NCBI GenBank assembly: GCA_910587705.1
Contig: CAJUMX010000013.1
Span: 1 to 64,000 of the forward strand
Length of the DNA: 64,000 bases
Origin: an uncultured Oscillibacter sp.
GTDB lineage: Bacteria; Bacillota; Clostridia; Oscillospirales; Oscillospiraceae
Direction of reading: 5' to 3'
A program made the translations under genes and the position numbers. The notes under the pieces were generated by a model. It was given only the letters and a program-made list of their open reading frames with translations, made no database searches and was not told where the DNA came from. Numbering within the stretch: position 1 is the first letter of the stretch; each line of letters opens with the position of its first letter. Below are positions 33,221 through 41,505 of this stretch, in pieces.

Positions 33221-33249
33221 TTTACTATGCTAAAAAATCGGAGTATACT
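33221..33249 (+). promoter_or_regulatory. Promoter of the histidine operon
   Basis: TTTACT, 17-base spacer, TATACT, giving a leader of about 35 bases before ATG 33291. A six-pair hairpin CGGGGC/GCCCCG lies directly before the AAGGAGG. No room for a T-box or attenuator. Confidence 0.7.
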
Positions 33250-33290
33250 GTAATCCATCACCGGGGCCCTGCCCCGCAAGGAGGAACCCC

Positions 33291-34862
33291 ATGGAATTGG
33301 ATTTGAATATGCTGCGGCCCCAGGAGCGGCTGTCCCTCCGGCTCCGCCTGCTCTATGAAGAGGCGGGCTTCCGCCAGTACCGCATGGGCCGCTTTGAGGA
33401 GTACGGCCTCTACCAGCAAAACCGCCGCTTCCTGGCCTCGGATCAGGTGATTACCTTTACAGACCTGGACGGGCGGCTGCTGGCGCTGAAGCCGGACGTC
33501 ACCCTCTCCATCGCCAAGAACGCCCAGTTTGAGGAGGGGGGCTGCGGGCGGTTCTATTACTCCGAAAACGTTTACCGCCCCAGCCAGGAGAGCCACACCT
33601 TCCAGGAGATCAGCCAGATGGGCCTGGAGTGCATCGGCGCGGTGGACGACGGCATCACCGCCCAGGCGGTATTACTAGCGGGGAAGAGCCTGGCCCTGAC
33701 GGGCCGGAACTTCGTGCTGGAGGCCAGCCACATGGGCTTTGTGGCGGGGCTGCTGGACGCGGTGGGCGCACCAGAGGCCGCCCGGCCCCGGCTGCTTAGC
33801 TGTATCCGGGACCGGAATCTCCACGAGCTGCGCTCCGCCGCAGAGGAGGCGGGCCTGTCCCGCCAGGGGACCGACGCACTCTGCCGTCTGGATGCGCTGG
33901 CGGGAGACTGGGAGGCGGTGCTGGCCCAGGCGGAGCCTATTGCCCTCAACGCCGGAATGGGAGCGGCCCTGGCGGAACTGCGGACCCTGTGCGCCGCTTT
34001 GGCGGCCCAGGGGCAGACGCTGCGGCTGGACCTGTCCCTGGTGAACGATATGGAGTATTACAACGGCCTGGTGCTTCAAGGCTACGTGGCGGGCCTGCCC
34101 CGGGCGGTGCTCCAGGGCGGGCGCTACGACCCCCTGGCGGAGCAGTTCCGCCCCGGAGCCAAGGCGGTGGGCTTCGCCCTGTACCTGGACGAGCTGGACC
34201 GGCTGAGCGAAGCCGCCCCCCCGGAGGGGGAGAAAACCATGCTGAACATCGCCCTGCCCAAGGGCCGCCTGGGGGACAAGGTTTATAACCTCCTGGCGGG
34301 GGTGGGCTATGGCTGCCCCGAGGACTACAACGAGAGCCGGAAGCTGGTGGTGGAGAACCGGGAGGCGGGCATCCGCTACTTCCTGGTAAAGCCCAGCGAC
34401 GTGGCCATCTATGTGGAGCATGGCGCGGCGGACATTGGCATTGTGGGCAAGGATATTCTGGAAGAGTCCGGGGCGGACGTGTACGAGCTGCTGGACACGG
34501 GCCTGGGAAAGTGCCGTATGTGCGTGGCAGGACCGGAGGACTTCACCGACGACCCGGGCCGGACCCTCCGGGTGGCGACAAAGTTTGTGAACATCGCGAA
34601 AGCTTACTACGCCGCCCAGGGCCGGGACATCGATATCATCAAGCTGAACGGCTCCATCGAGCTGGCCCCGCTTCTGGGGCTCTCCGACGTGATTGTGGAC
34701 ATCGTGGAGACCGGGACCACCCTGCGGGAGAACCATTTGAAGGTGCTGACGGAGTTTATGCCCATCTCTGCCCGGTTTGTAGCCAACCGGGCCAGCTTCC
34801 AGTTCAAGCGCCGGGAGATCGAGACTTTGCTGGCGAAGCTGACGGAGGTGACGGGGACATGA
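33291..34862 (+). CDS. hisZG: HisZ-HisG fusion: ATP phosphoribosyltransferase regulatory plus catalytic subunit
   Basis: One uninterrupted frame of 523 residues. Residues 1 to about 312 are HisZ, a histidyl-tRNA synthetase paralogue (LRPQERLSLRLRLLYEEAGF, DLDGRLLALKPDVT, RFYYSENVYRPSQ, LVNDMEYYNGLVLQGY). Residues 317-523 are short-form HisG (MLNIALPKGRLGDKVYNLL, IVGKDILEE, IVDIVETGTTLRENHL), the first enzyme of histidine synthesis. Short HisG needs HisZ for activity and feedback control. In most bacteria they are separate genes. Met317 (ATG 34239) has GGAGGGGG-type ribosome binding sequence ahead of it, so free HisG could also be made. A sequencing error removing a stop is possible but the join is smooth. 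Confidence 0.93.
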   Translation: MELDLNMLRPQERLSLRLRLLYEEAGFRQYRMGRFEEYGLYQQNRRFLASDQVITFTDLDGRLLALKPDVTLSIAKNAQFEEGGCGRFYYSENVYRPSQESHTFQEISQMGLECIGAVDDGITAQAVLLAGKSLALTGRNFVLEASHMGFVAGLLDAVGAPEAARPRLLSCIRDRNLHELRSAAEEAGLSRQGTDALCRLDALAGDWEAVLAQAEPIALNAGMGAALAELRTLCAALAAQGQTLRLDLSLVNDMEYYNGLVLQGYVAGLPRAVLQGGRYDPLAEQFRPGAKAVGFALYLDELDRLSEAAPPEGEKTMLNIALPKGRLGDKVYNLLAGVGYGCPEDYNESRKLVVENREAGIRYFLVKPSDVAIYVEHGAADIGIVGKDILEESGADVYELLDTGLGKCRMCVAGPEDFTDDPGRTLRVATKFVNIAKAYYAAQGRDIDIIKLNGSIELAPLLGLSDVIVDIVETGTTLRENHLKVLTEFMPISARFVANRASFQFKRREIETLLAKLTEVTGT

Positions 34863-36139
34863 TGCGGATTCTGGATTTCGACAGCCTCTCGCCGGAGGCG
34901 TTTTTGAACCGGGACATCCAGGCGGAGGAGGACGTGTCCGCCGCCGTGGACGAAATCATCCAGGAGGTCCGCCGCCGGGGCGACGGGGCCCTGCGGGACT
35001 ACACCCGCCGCTTTGACGGCGCGGAGCTCCAGGACCTGTGGGTGAGCACGGAGGAGTTCAACGCCGCCCGGAGAGCTGTGGACCCCTATTTCATGGAGAC
35101 GCTGAAGGAGGCGGCGGAGAACATCCGGCGCTTCCATGAGCGGCAGAGGCACAATGACTTCGTCCTCACGGACCGGAGCGGGATCGTCATGGGCCAGCGG
35201 TGGACGCCCATTGAAAAGGTGGGCGTTTGCGTGCCCCGGAGCCCGGAGGCCTTTCCCTCCACCATTTTGATGAACGCCATCCCCGCCCGGATTGCCGGGG
35301 TGCGGGATATCGTCATCGTGACGCCTCCCCGGCCGGACGGTACCGTCAGCCCGGAGGCCCTGATGGCGGCGGAGCTGGCGGAGGTGACGGAGGTTTTCAA
35401 AATCGGCGGAGCCCAGGCGGTGGCGGCCCTTGCCTATGGGACGGAGACCGTGCCCCGGGTGGACAAGATCGTGGGCCCCGGCGGCGTGTTCGTGGCCACG
35501 GCGAAACAGAAGGTCTTTGGCCGGGTGGCCATCGACATGATTGCCGGGCCCAGCGAGATTCTGGTGCTGGCGGACGGAAAGTCGAATCCCAAGTGGGTCG
35601 CGGCGGACCTGCTGAGCCAGGCGGAGCACGACGTGCTGTCCTCCGCCGTGCTGGTGACGGACAGCCGGGAGCTGGCGGAGGCCGTTCGAGTGGAGGTGGA
35701 GGCCCAATTGGAGACCCTGCCCCGGAAGGACATTGCCCGCCGGTCCATCGAGGAAAACGGAAAAATCATCGTCACGGACAGCCTGGACAAGGCCGTGGAG
35801 GCGGCGAACCGCATCGCCCCGGAGCACCTGGAGCTCTGCATGGACGACCCCTTCGCCCTGCTGCCTCGGATTAAAAACGCCGGGAGCATCTTCCTGGGCC
35901 GCTCCACGCCGGAGGCCCTGGGGGACTACTTCGCGGGGCCGAACCACACCCTGCCCACCTCCGGCACCGCCCGGTTTTCCAGCCCCCTGGGGGTGGACGA
36001 CTTCATGAAGCGGTCCAGCTTCCTCAGCTATGACCAGGCGGCGCTGTGTGCCTGCGGGGACAGGGTTGCGGACTTCGCCCGGCGAGAGGGGCTGGAAGGG
36101 CATGCCCGTTCGGCGGAGAGCCGGAAAAAATCTGAATGA
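34859..36139 (+). CDS. hisD: Histidinol dehydrogenase
   Basis: 426 residues. Oxidises histidinol to histidine in two NAD-dependent steps. Family signature segments: VPRSPEAFPSTILMNAIPA, IGGAQAVAALAYGT, DMIAGPSEILVLAD, LLSQAEHD (zinc/catalytic His) and GPNHTLPTSGTARFSS. The frame is open far upstream in another reading of hisG, but ATG 34859 overlaps the hisG stop (ATGA) and gives the family start, so I chose it. The position with Gly-Arg-Pro-Gly variants reads CVPRSPE, slightly diverged (PGG replaced by PRS). Confidence 0.95.
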   Translation: MMRILDFDSLSPEAFLNRDIQAEEDVSAAVDEIIQEVRRRGDGALRDYTRRFDGAELQDLWVSTEEFNAARRAVDPYFMETLKEAAENIRRFHERQRHNDFVLTDRSGIVMGQRWTPIEKVGVCVPRSPEAFPSTILMNAIPARIAGVRDIVIVTPPRPDGTVSPEALMAAELAEVTEVFKIGGAQAVAALAYGTETVPRVDKIVGPGGVFVATAKQKVFGRVAIDMIAGPSEILVLADGKSNPKWVAADLLSQAEHDVLSSAVLVTDSRELAEAVRVEVEAQLETLPRKDIARRSIEENGKIIVTDSLDKAVEAANRIAPEHLELCMDDPFALLPRIKNAGSIFLGRSTPEALGDYFAGPNHTLPTSGTARFSSPLGVDDFMKRSSFLSYDQAALCACGDRVADFARREGLEGHARSAESRKKSE

Positions 36140-36152
36140 AAGCGGTGGTTTT

Positions 36153-37217
36153 ATGAGCCGGTTTTTGTCTCCCGAGGCCCTGCGCTGCGCCCCCTACACC
36201 CCCGGCGAGCAGCCCCGGGATCAAACATACATCAAGCTGAACACCAACGAGAGCCCCTTTCCGCCCTCGCCCAGGGTCCTGGCGGCCTTGAGCCGGACGG
36301 AGGCGGAAAAGCTCTATCTCTACTCCGACCCCACCTGCGCCGCCCTGAACGCCGCCATTGCCCAGCGGTGCGGCCTGTCCCCGGAAAACGTGATTTCCGG
36401 CAACGGCTCCGACGAGATTCTGGCCTTTGCCTTCCGGGCCTTCTGCGGGGAGGGAAGAGGCGCGGCCTTCGCCGACATCACCTACGGCTTTTATGAGGCC
36501 CAGGCGGCTCTCTTCGGCCTGGAGGCCGAGCGGGTTCCCCTGCGGGAGGATTTCTCCTTGAATGTGGAGGACTACCTGGATTTCCCCGGCACGGTGGTCC
36601 TCGCCAATCCCAACGCCCCCACGGGCATGACGGTCCCGGTCTCCGACATCCGGCGGCTGCTGGAAAAGGACCCAGACCGGGTGGTCGTGGTGGACGAGGC
36701 GTATGTGGACTTCGGGGCGGAGAGCTGCGTGCCTCTGGTCCGGGAGTATGAGAACCTTCTGGTAACACAAACTATGTCAAAAAGCCGTTCCCTGGCGGGA
36801 GGCCGGATTGGCTTTGCCCTGGGTTCCCCGGAGCTTATCGCGGACCTGAACCGGGTGAAGTACAGCTTCAACCCCTACAACGTCAATCGCCTGTCCCTGC
36901 TGGCGGGGGCCGCCGCCATGGAGGACGAGGGTTATTTCCAGTCCTGCTGCCGGGCCGTCCGGGAAAACCGGGCCTGGACCGCCGGGGCGCTGGAGGAGCG
37001 GGGCTTCACGGTTCTGCCCTCCTCCGCAAACTTCCTCTTTGCCAAATCGGGCCGCCTCCCCGGCGGGGAACTGTACCGGAAATTAAAGGAAAACGGCATT
37101 CTGGTCCGCTGGTTTGACAAGGACCGCATCCGGGACTTTGTACGCATCACCATCGGCTCCCGGGAGCAGATGGAGGCGCTGATAAAGCAAATCGACCGGC
37201 TGCCGGCCGGAACGTAA
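36153..37217 (+). CDS. hisC: Histidinol-phosphate aminotransferase
   Basis: 354 residues, class I/II PLP aminotransferase. LNTNESPFPPSP near the N-terminus, GNGSDEILAFAFRAF, the NPNAPTG stretch, DEAYVDFG and the PLP lysine in SKSRSLAGGRIG (about K209) all fit HisC. ATG 36153 gives the usual start; the frame upstream belongs to the end of hisD. Ribosome binding site (GGTGG) is weak, so translation may depend on reading through hisD, 13 bases before. Confidence 0.95.
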   Translation: MSRFLSPEALRCAPYTPGEQPRDQTYIKLNTNESPFPPSPRVLAALSRTEAEKLYLYSDPTCAALNAAIAQRCGLSPENVISGNGSDEILAFAFRAFCGEGRGAAFADITYGFYEAQAALFGLEAERVPLREDFSLNVEDYLDFPGTVVLANPNAPTGMTVPVSDIRRLLEKDPDRVVVVDEAYVDFGAESCVPLVREYENLLVTQTMSKSRSLAGGRIGFALGSPELIADLNRVKYSFNPYNVNRLSLLAGAAAMEDEGYFQSCCRAVRENRAWTAGALEERGFTVLPSSANFLFAKSGRLPGGELYRKLKENGILVRWFDKDRIRDFVRITIGSREQMEALIKQIDRLPAGT

Positions 37218-37231
37218 GGAGGGACGGCGCC

Positions 37232-37819
37232 ATGCGCACTGCAAGCATTCAACGGGACACCCGGGAGACCCAGATTAGGCTCTCCCTGAACCTGGACGGA
37301 ACCGGGAAGGCGGAAATCTCCACCGGCTGCGGCTTCCTGGACCACATGCTGGAGCTCTTCGCCCGACACGGGGATTTTGACCTTTCCGTTACCTGCCAAG
37401 GAGACACCCAGGTGGACTACCACCACTCCGTGGAGGACGTGGGCATCTGCCTGGGCAAGGCGTTTCAGGAGGCCCTGGGGGATAAACGGGGCATGGTCCG
37501 CTATGGACAGTTTTTGCTTCCCATGGACGAGACCCTGGTTCTCAGCGCCTGTGACCTCAGCGGCCGGGATTACCTGGGCTGGGCGGTGGATTTGCCCGCC
37601 GCCAAGGTAGGAGACTTTGACACGGAGCTGGCTAAGGAATTCTGGCTGGGCTTCGTGCGGAACTGCCCCGGCTCCCTCCACATTCGGCAAATGGCGGGGG
37701 AGAATACCCACCACATTCTGGAGGCTGTTTTCAAGGGCATGGGCCGTGCGCTGAAAGAGGCCGTGGCCCTGGACCCCAAGCATTTGGATGAGATTCCCAG
37801 CACGAAAGGGGCGCTGTGA
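37232..37819 (+). CDS. hisB: Imidazoleglycerol-phosphate dehydratase
   Basis: 195 residues, monofunctional dehydratase without the N-terminal phosphatase domain found in E. coli HisB. Manganese-binding signatures are GFLDHMLELFARH and DYHHSVEDVGICLG in the first half and HIRQMAGENTHHILEA in the second. ATG 37232 with AGGAGGGACGG upstream. The missing phosphatase is supplied by hisK at the end of the operon. Confidence 0.96.
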   Translation: MRTASIQRDTRETQIRLSLNLDGTGKAEISTGCGFLDHMLELFARHGDFDLSVTCQGDTQVDYHHSVEDVGICLGKAFQEALGDKRGMVRYGQFLLPMDETLVLSACDLSGRDYLGWAVDLPAAKVGDFDTELAKEFWLGFVRNCPGSLHIRQMAGENTHHILEAVFKGMGRALKEAVALDPKHLDEIPSTKGAL

Positions 37820-38431
37820 ATGGTTGCCATTGTGGATTACGGCGTGGGAAACCTGTATTCTTTGCAATCCAGCCTTTGTTTCCTGGGACTGGAAACGGAG
37901 GTCACCGGCGAGGCGGCGAGGCTCCGGGCGGCGGACCGGATTATCCTCCCCGGCGTGGGGGCCTTTGGGGACGCCCGGGCCAAGCTGGAGGCCACGGGGC
38001 TGGTTTCCGTCCTTCTGGAGGAGGCGGAGCGCAAGCCCCTACTTGGCATTTGCCTGGGGATGCAGCTCCTTTTTGACCGGGGCTTTGAGTACGGCGAGCA
38101 CCCCGGCCTGGGGCTGGTCCCCGGCGAGGTGGCTTTTCTGGGGGAGGACTTGGCGGACAAAACGTTGAAGGTTCCCCACATGGGCTGGAACAGCCTGGAG
38201 ATCGTCCAAGGCGATCCGCTGTTCAAGTATTTCGAGAATGGCGAATATGTTTACTATGTCCACAGCTTCTATGCCCGCAGCTGCCGGGACAGCACCCTGG
38301 GGGCCTCCCAGTACGGAAACGTGGCCGTCACTGGCGCGGTCCGCCGGGGGAATGTCTGGGGGACCCAGTTCCACCCGGAGAAGTCCGGGGACGCGGGACT
38401 GCGGCTGCTGCGGGCCTTTGCGGAGCTGTAA
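37820..38431 (+). CDS. hisH: Imidazole glycerol phosphate synthase, glutamine amidotransferase subunit
   Basis: 203 residues, class I glutamine amidotransferase. Catalytic cysteine in LLGICLGMQLLF (about Cys77), His/Glu pair in QFHPEKSG. Provides ammonia to HisF. ATG 37820 follows the hisB stop immediately. The usual PGVGAFGDA loop is present. hisF is three genes downstream. Confidence 0.96.
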   Translation: MVAIVDYGVGNLYSLQSSLCFLGLETEVTGEAARLRAADRIILPGVGAFGDARAKLEATGLVSVLLEEAERKPLLGICLGMQLLFDRGFEYGEHPGLGLVPGEVAFLGEDLADKTLKVPHMGWNSLEIVQGDPLFKYFENGEYVYYVHSFYARSCRDSTLGASQYGNVAVTGAVRRGNVWGTQFHPEKSGDAGLRLLRAFAEL

Positions 38432-38444
38432 GAGAGAAGGGGCT

Positions 38445-38915
38445 ATGAGAAGAAAAGACCGGGAGGTCACGGACCCTGTAAAAATCCGGGAAATTATAAC
38501 CTCTTGTGATTGCTGCCGCCTGGGTTTCTGCGACGGGGAACGGGCCTATGTGGTTCCCCTGGACTTCGGCTTCGAGGAGCGAGACGGGCGCTACACCTTC
38601 TATTTCCACGGCGCGAAAGAGGGCCGGAAGATGGACCTCATCCGCCGGACCGGCTGGGCCGCCTTTGAAATGGACACAGGACACGAGTGGGTTGTAAGCC
38701 AGAGGGCCCAGGAGACCACCTCCCGCTTCCAGTGCGTCATGGGCGGCGGACTGGTGACGGTTCTGGAGACGGCGGAGGAGAAACAGGCGGGCCTCCTGGC
38801 CATTTTGGCCCATGTCACCGGGAGAGACCGATGGGACATCGGCGAGGCAGCCCTAGAAAACACCCAGGTGTTCCGCCTGGAGGTGGAGGAGCTGACCTGC
38901 AAGGTCCACGAATAA
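38445..38915 (+). CDS. Pyridoxamine 5'-phosphate oxidase-like flavin protein (NimA-type)
   Basis: 156 residues, FMN-binding split-barrel family: REVTDPVKIREIITSCDCCRLGFCDGERAYVVPLDFGF at the N-terminus, YFHGAKEGRKMDLIR and AAFEMDTGHEW in the middle. The group includes 5-nitroimidazole resistance-like proteins and small flavin reductases. It is not a histidine enzyme, yet it stands 13 bases after hisH and 16 before hisA in one operon. The cysteines SCDCC near position 21-24 could serve a redox role. Substrate unknown. Confidence 0.82.
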   Translation: MRRKDREVTDPVKIREIITSCDCCRLGFCDGERAYVVPLDFGFEERDGRYTFYFHGAKEGRKMDLIRRTGWAAFEMDTGHEWVVSQRAQETTSRFQCVMGGGLVTVLETAEEKQAGLLAILAHVTGRDRWDIGEAALENTQVFRLEVEELTCKVHE

Positions 38916-38931
38916 GAAGAGGAGCGATACC

Positions 38932-39651
38932 ATGCAGATTTTCCCAGCCATTGACCTGCGGGGCGGGCAGGTGGTCCGCCTCTACCAGGGGGACTATGAC
39001 CAGGAAACCGTCTACGGCGCGGACCCCTGCGCCCAGGCCCGGGCCTTCCTGGACGCCGGGGCCCAATACCTCCATGTGGTGGACCTGGACGGAGCCCGGG
39101 ACGGCACCACAGCGAACTTCGACAGCATTGCCGCCATCGCCCGGCAGGGCGGGCTCTTTATCGAGGTGGGGGGCGGCGTCCGCACGGAGGAGCGCATCCG
39201 CCGCTATCTGGACCTGGGGGTGAGCCGGTGTATTTTGGGGACGGCTGCGATCAAGGATTTTGCCTTTACCACCCGTATGGCGCAGACCTATGGAGACCAG
39301 ATCGCCGTGGGCGTGGATGCCCGGGACGGATACGTGGCCGTCAACGGCTGGAAGGAGCTTTCCCGGGAAAAGGGAGTGGATTTCTGCCGCCGCCTCCGAG
39401 ACGCGGGGGTTAAAACCGTCATCTATACCGACATCAGCCGAGACGGCGCGGGCCAGGGGACCAACCTGGAGCTCTACGAGGAGCTGGTTCAGATCGAGGG
39501 CTTGGCCATTACTGCCTCCGGCGGCATCCGCTCCGTGGAGGAGCTGCGGCGGCTGGAGCGCATGGGCGTCCGGGCTGCCATTTTGGGAAAGGCCCTCTAC
39601 GATGGGCGGCTGGACCTTGGAACCGTTTTGAGGGAGGTGGGGACTTGTTAG
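38932..39651 (+). CDS. hisA: ProFAR isomerase (HisA)
   Basis: 239 residues, (beta/alpha)8 barrel. Catalytic Asp in PAIDLRGGQVVRL (Asp8), phosphate loop EVGGGVRTEE, second Asp in YTDISRDGAGQG, and SGGIRSVEEL. These separate it from HisF. ATG 38932 after AGAGGAGCG. Its last codons overlap hisF by seven bases. Confidence 0.96.
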   Translation: MQIFPAIDLRGGQVVRLYQGDYDQETVYGADPCAQARAFLDAGAQYLHVVDLDGARDGTTANFDSIAAIARQGGLFIEVGGGVRTEERIRRYLDLGVSRCILGTAAIKDFAFTTRMAQTYGDQIAVGVDARDGYVAVNGWKELSREKGVDFCRRLRDAGVKTVIYTDISRDGAGQGTNLELYEELVQIEGLAITASGGIRSVEELRRLERMGVRAAILGKALYDGRLDLGTVLREVGTC

Positions 39652-40400
39652 CCAAGCGCATCATCCCCTGTCTGGACGTGCGGGACGGCCGGGTGGTGAA
39701 GGGGACCAACTTCGAGGGCCTCCGGGATATGGCGGACCCGGTGGAGCTGGCCCGGTTCTACAACAACTCCGGGGCCGACGAGCTGGTATTTTACGACATC
39801 ACCGCCTCCGTCGAGGGCCGGGGCCTGTTTACGGATATCCTGCGCCGGGTGGCCTCCGAGATTTTCATTCCCCTCACCGTAGGGGGCGGTATTCGGACCC
39901 TGGCGGACTTTGACCGGGTGCTGAAATGCGGCGCCGACAAGGTATCCGTGAACTCCGGGGCCATTGCGGACCCCTCCATCATCGCCGCGGCGGCGAAACG
40001 CTATGGGGACCAGTGCGTGGTCCTTAGCATGGATGTGAAGCGGGTGGAGGGGCGGTTCCGCCTCTTCGCCAAGGGCGGCCGGGAGGATACCGGCATCGAC
40101 GCCATGGAGTGGGCGGTCCGGGGGGTGGAGGATGGCGCGGGGGAAATCGTGCTGAACTCCATCGATACCGACGGGGTGAAGGGCGGCTTTGACCTGGAGA
40201 TGCTGGACGCTCTGTCGGCCTGGGTGCACGTGCCCATCGTCGCCAGCGGCGGCGCGGGGAATAAGGAGCACTTTGCGGAGCTCTTTACCCACCGGGGCGT
40301 GGACGCGGGGCTGGCGGCCTCCATCTTCCACACAAAGCAAGTGGACATCAAGGACCTGAAACGCTTTCTCCGTGGCAGAGGCGTGGAGATGCGGCTATAA
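39645..40400 (+). CDS. hisF: Imidazole glycerol phosphate synthase, cyclase subunit
   Basis: 251 residues. Barrel partner of HisH. KRIIPCLDVRDGRVVKGTNF (catalytic Asp11), GGGIRTLADFDRVL, NSIDTDGVKGGFDLEML (second catalytic Asp), and ASGGAGNKEHF are all HisF signatures. The start is TTG 39645, seven bases after GGGAGG, which restores the family beginning MLAKRIIPCLD; no ATG fits. Overlaps hisA by seven bases, so it is translationally coupled. Confidence 0.96.
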   Translation: MLAKRIIPCLDVRDGRVVKGTNFEGLRDMADPVELARFYNNSGADELVFYDITASVEGRGLFTDILRRVASEIFIPLTVGGGIRTLADFDRVLKCGADKVSVNSGAIADPSIIAAAAKRYGDQCVVLSMDVKRVEGRFRLFAKGGREDTGIDAMEWAVRGVEDGAGEIVLNSIDTDGVKGGFDLEMLDALSAWVHVPIVASGGAGNKEHFAELFTHRGVDAGLAASIFHTKQVDIKDLKRFLRGRGVEMRL

Positions 40401-40424
40401 AAATTTGGGGAAGGAGCTTATAAA

Positions 40425-40886
40425 ATGGATAGTGAGATTCGCTGGTGGTTCCCGGGCTTTGAGGCCGGGCTGGCGGCCCTGCCGGAGGAGGAGCGGGGAA
40501 CCCTGCTTCGCAGCTGTGCGGAAAACTGCCTCCAGATGGGAATGCTGGAATTTTACCGGGGTGTGCAGGAGCGAAGCGGCGGGGACATCGACGCATTTTT
40601 CCGGGCCCTGGGGGAAATGGGCGGGTTGGATACGGAGATCGTGCGGCCAGGGAAGGAGTTCTGGCTGATTTTCCACCAGTGCACCTGCTCCCTCCACACC
40701 CAGGGGTACATCAATTCCTGCCTACTGTGTGAGTGCTCTCGGCAGAGCGTGCTGTACATCCTTCGGGAGCTGTGGCCGGAGCTGCGCTTTGACGTGGACC
40801 CGGAGGGCACCATCCTAAACGGCGCCCAGGACTGCCGGTTCCACATTGTGGAGCAGGGGGAGGGCCGCAATGGAGCTGAAATTTGA
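40425..40886 (+). CDS. Cysteine-rich hypothetical protein in the his operon
   Basis: 153 residues. The C-terminal half has several cysteines and histidines (HQCTCSLHTQGYINSCLLCECSRQSVLYIL and CRFHIVEQ), a pattern resembling the C-terminus of L-2-amino-thiazoline-4-carboxylic acid hydrolase-like proteins (PF14196), possibly metal binding. The first half is helical and acidic. AAGGAG stands eight bases before ATG 40425. It overlaps hisIE by 17 bases, so it is a genuine, coupled operon gene. I do not know its role. Confidence 0.7.
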   Translation: MDSEIRWWFPGFEAGLAALPEEERGTLLRSCAENCLQMGMLEFYRGVQERSGGDIDAFFRALGEMGGLDTEIVRPGKEFWLIFHQCTCSLHTQGYINSCLLCECSRQSVLYILRELWPELRFDVDPEGTILNGAQDCRFHIVEQGEGRNGAEI

Positions 40887-41505
40887 CGAGCGGGGCCTGA
40901 TTCCCGCCATTGTTCAGGACCACTACACCAAGGAGGTCTTGACGCTGGCCTATATGAACGCCGAGAGTTTGGCCCTTACCATTGACGAGCGGCGGACCTG
41001 CTTCTGGAGCCGGAGCCGCCAAGAGCTCTGGCGGAAGGGAGAGACCAGCGGAAACCGCCAGCACGTGGTGTCCATCACCGCCGACTGCGACGGCGACGCC
41101 CTGGTGGTGGAGGTGGTGAAGGACGGCCCCGCCTGCCACACCGGGGCAGAGAGCTGCTTTTTCAACCCGCTGTACCTCTCCGAGGAGCTGAAGCAGTTCC
41201 GCTACGAGGGTCTGTATCAGCTCATCGCCGGGCGAAAGACCAGCCCCAAGGAGGGCAGCTATACCACCTACCTCTTCGACAAGGGCCTGGATAAGATTCT
41301 CAAAAAGGTGGGAGAGGAGTGCACCGAGGTCATCATCGCCGGGCGGAAGGAGGACCGGGAGGAGACGGTCTATGAGATTGCGGACCTCTGCTACCACGTC
41401 ATGGTGCTGATGGTCCAGATGGGCATTTCCGTGGAGGATATCACCCGGGAGCTGGAGAAGCGCCACGTGGTGGACCACAAGGTGAAGCAGGAGCGGATGC
41501 AATGA
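40870..41505 (+). CDS. hisIE: Bifunctional phosphoribosyl-AMP cyclohydrolase / phosphoribosyl-ATP pyrophosphatase
   Basis: 211 residues. N-terminal HisI domain (about 1-115): AYMNAESLALTIDERRTCFWSRSRQELWRKGETSGN, and metal ligands in DCDGDALVVEV and GPACHTG. C-terminal HisE domain (about 120-211): SYTTYLFDKGLDKILKKVGEECTEVIIAGRKED and EIADLCYHVMVLM. The frame starts earlier, but ATG 40870 has GGGGAGGG upstream and fits. Overlaps the start of hisK by four bases. Confidence 0.95.
   Translation: MELKFDERGLIPAIVQDHYTKEVLTLAYMNAESLALTIDERRTCFWSRSRQELWRKGETSGNRQHVVSITADCDGDALVVEVVKDGPACHTGAESCFFNPLYLSEELKQFRYEGLYQLIAGRKTSPKEGSYTTYLFDKGLDKILKKVGEECTEVIIAGRKEDREETVYEIADLCYHVMVLMVQMGISVEDITRELEKRHVVDHKVKQERMQ

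Noticed and set aside
33154..33290. T-box or attenuator ahead of the histidine operon
   Set aside because: The promoter leaves only about 35 bases of leader, with no T-box sequence and no His-codon leader peptide.
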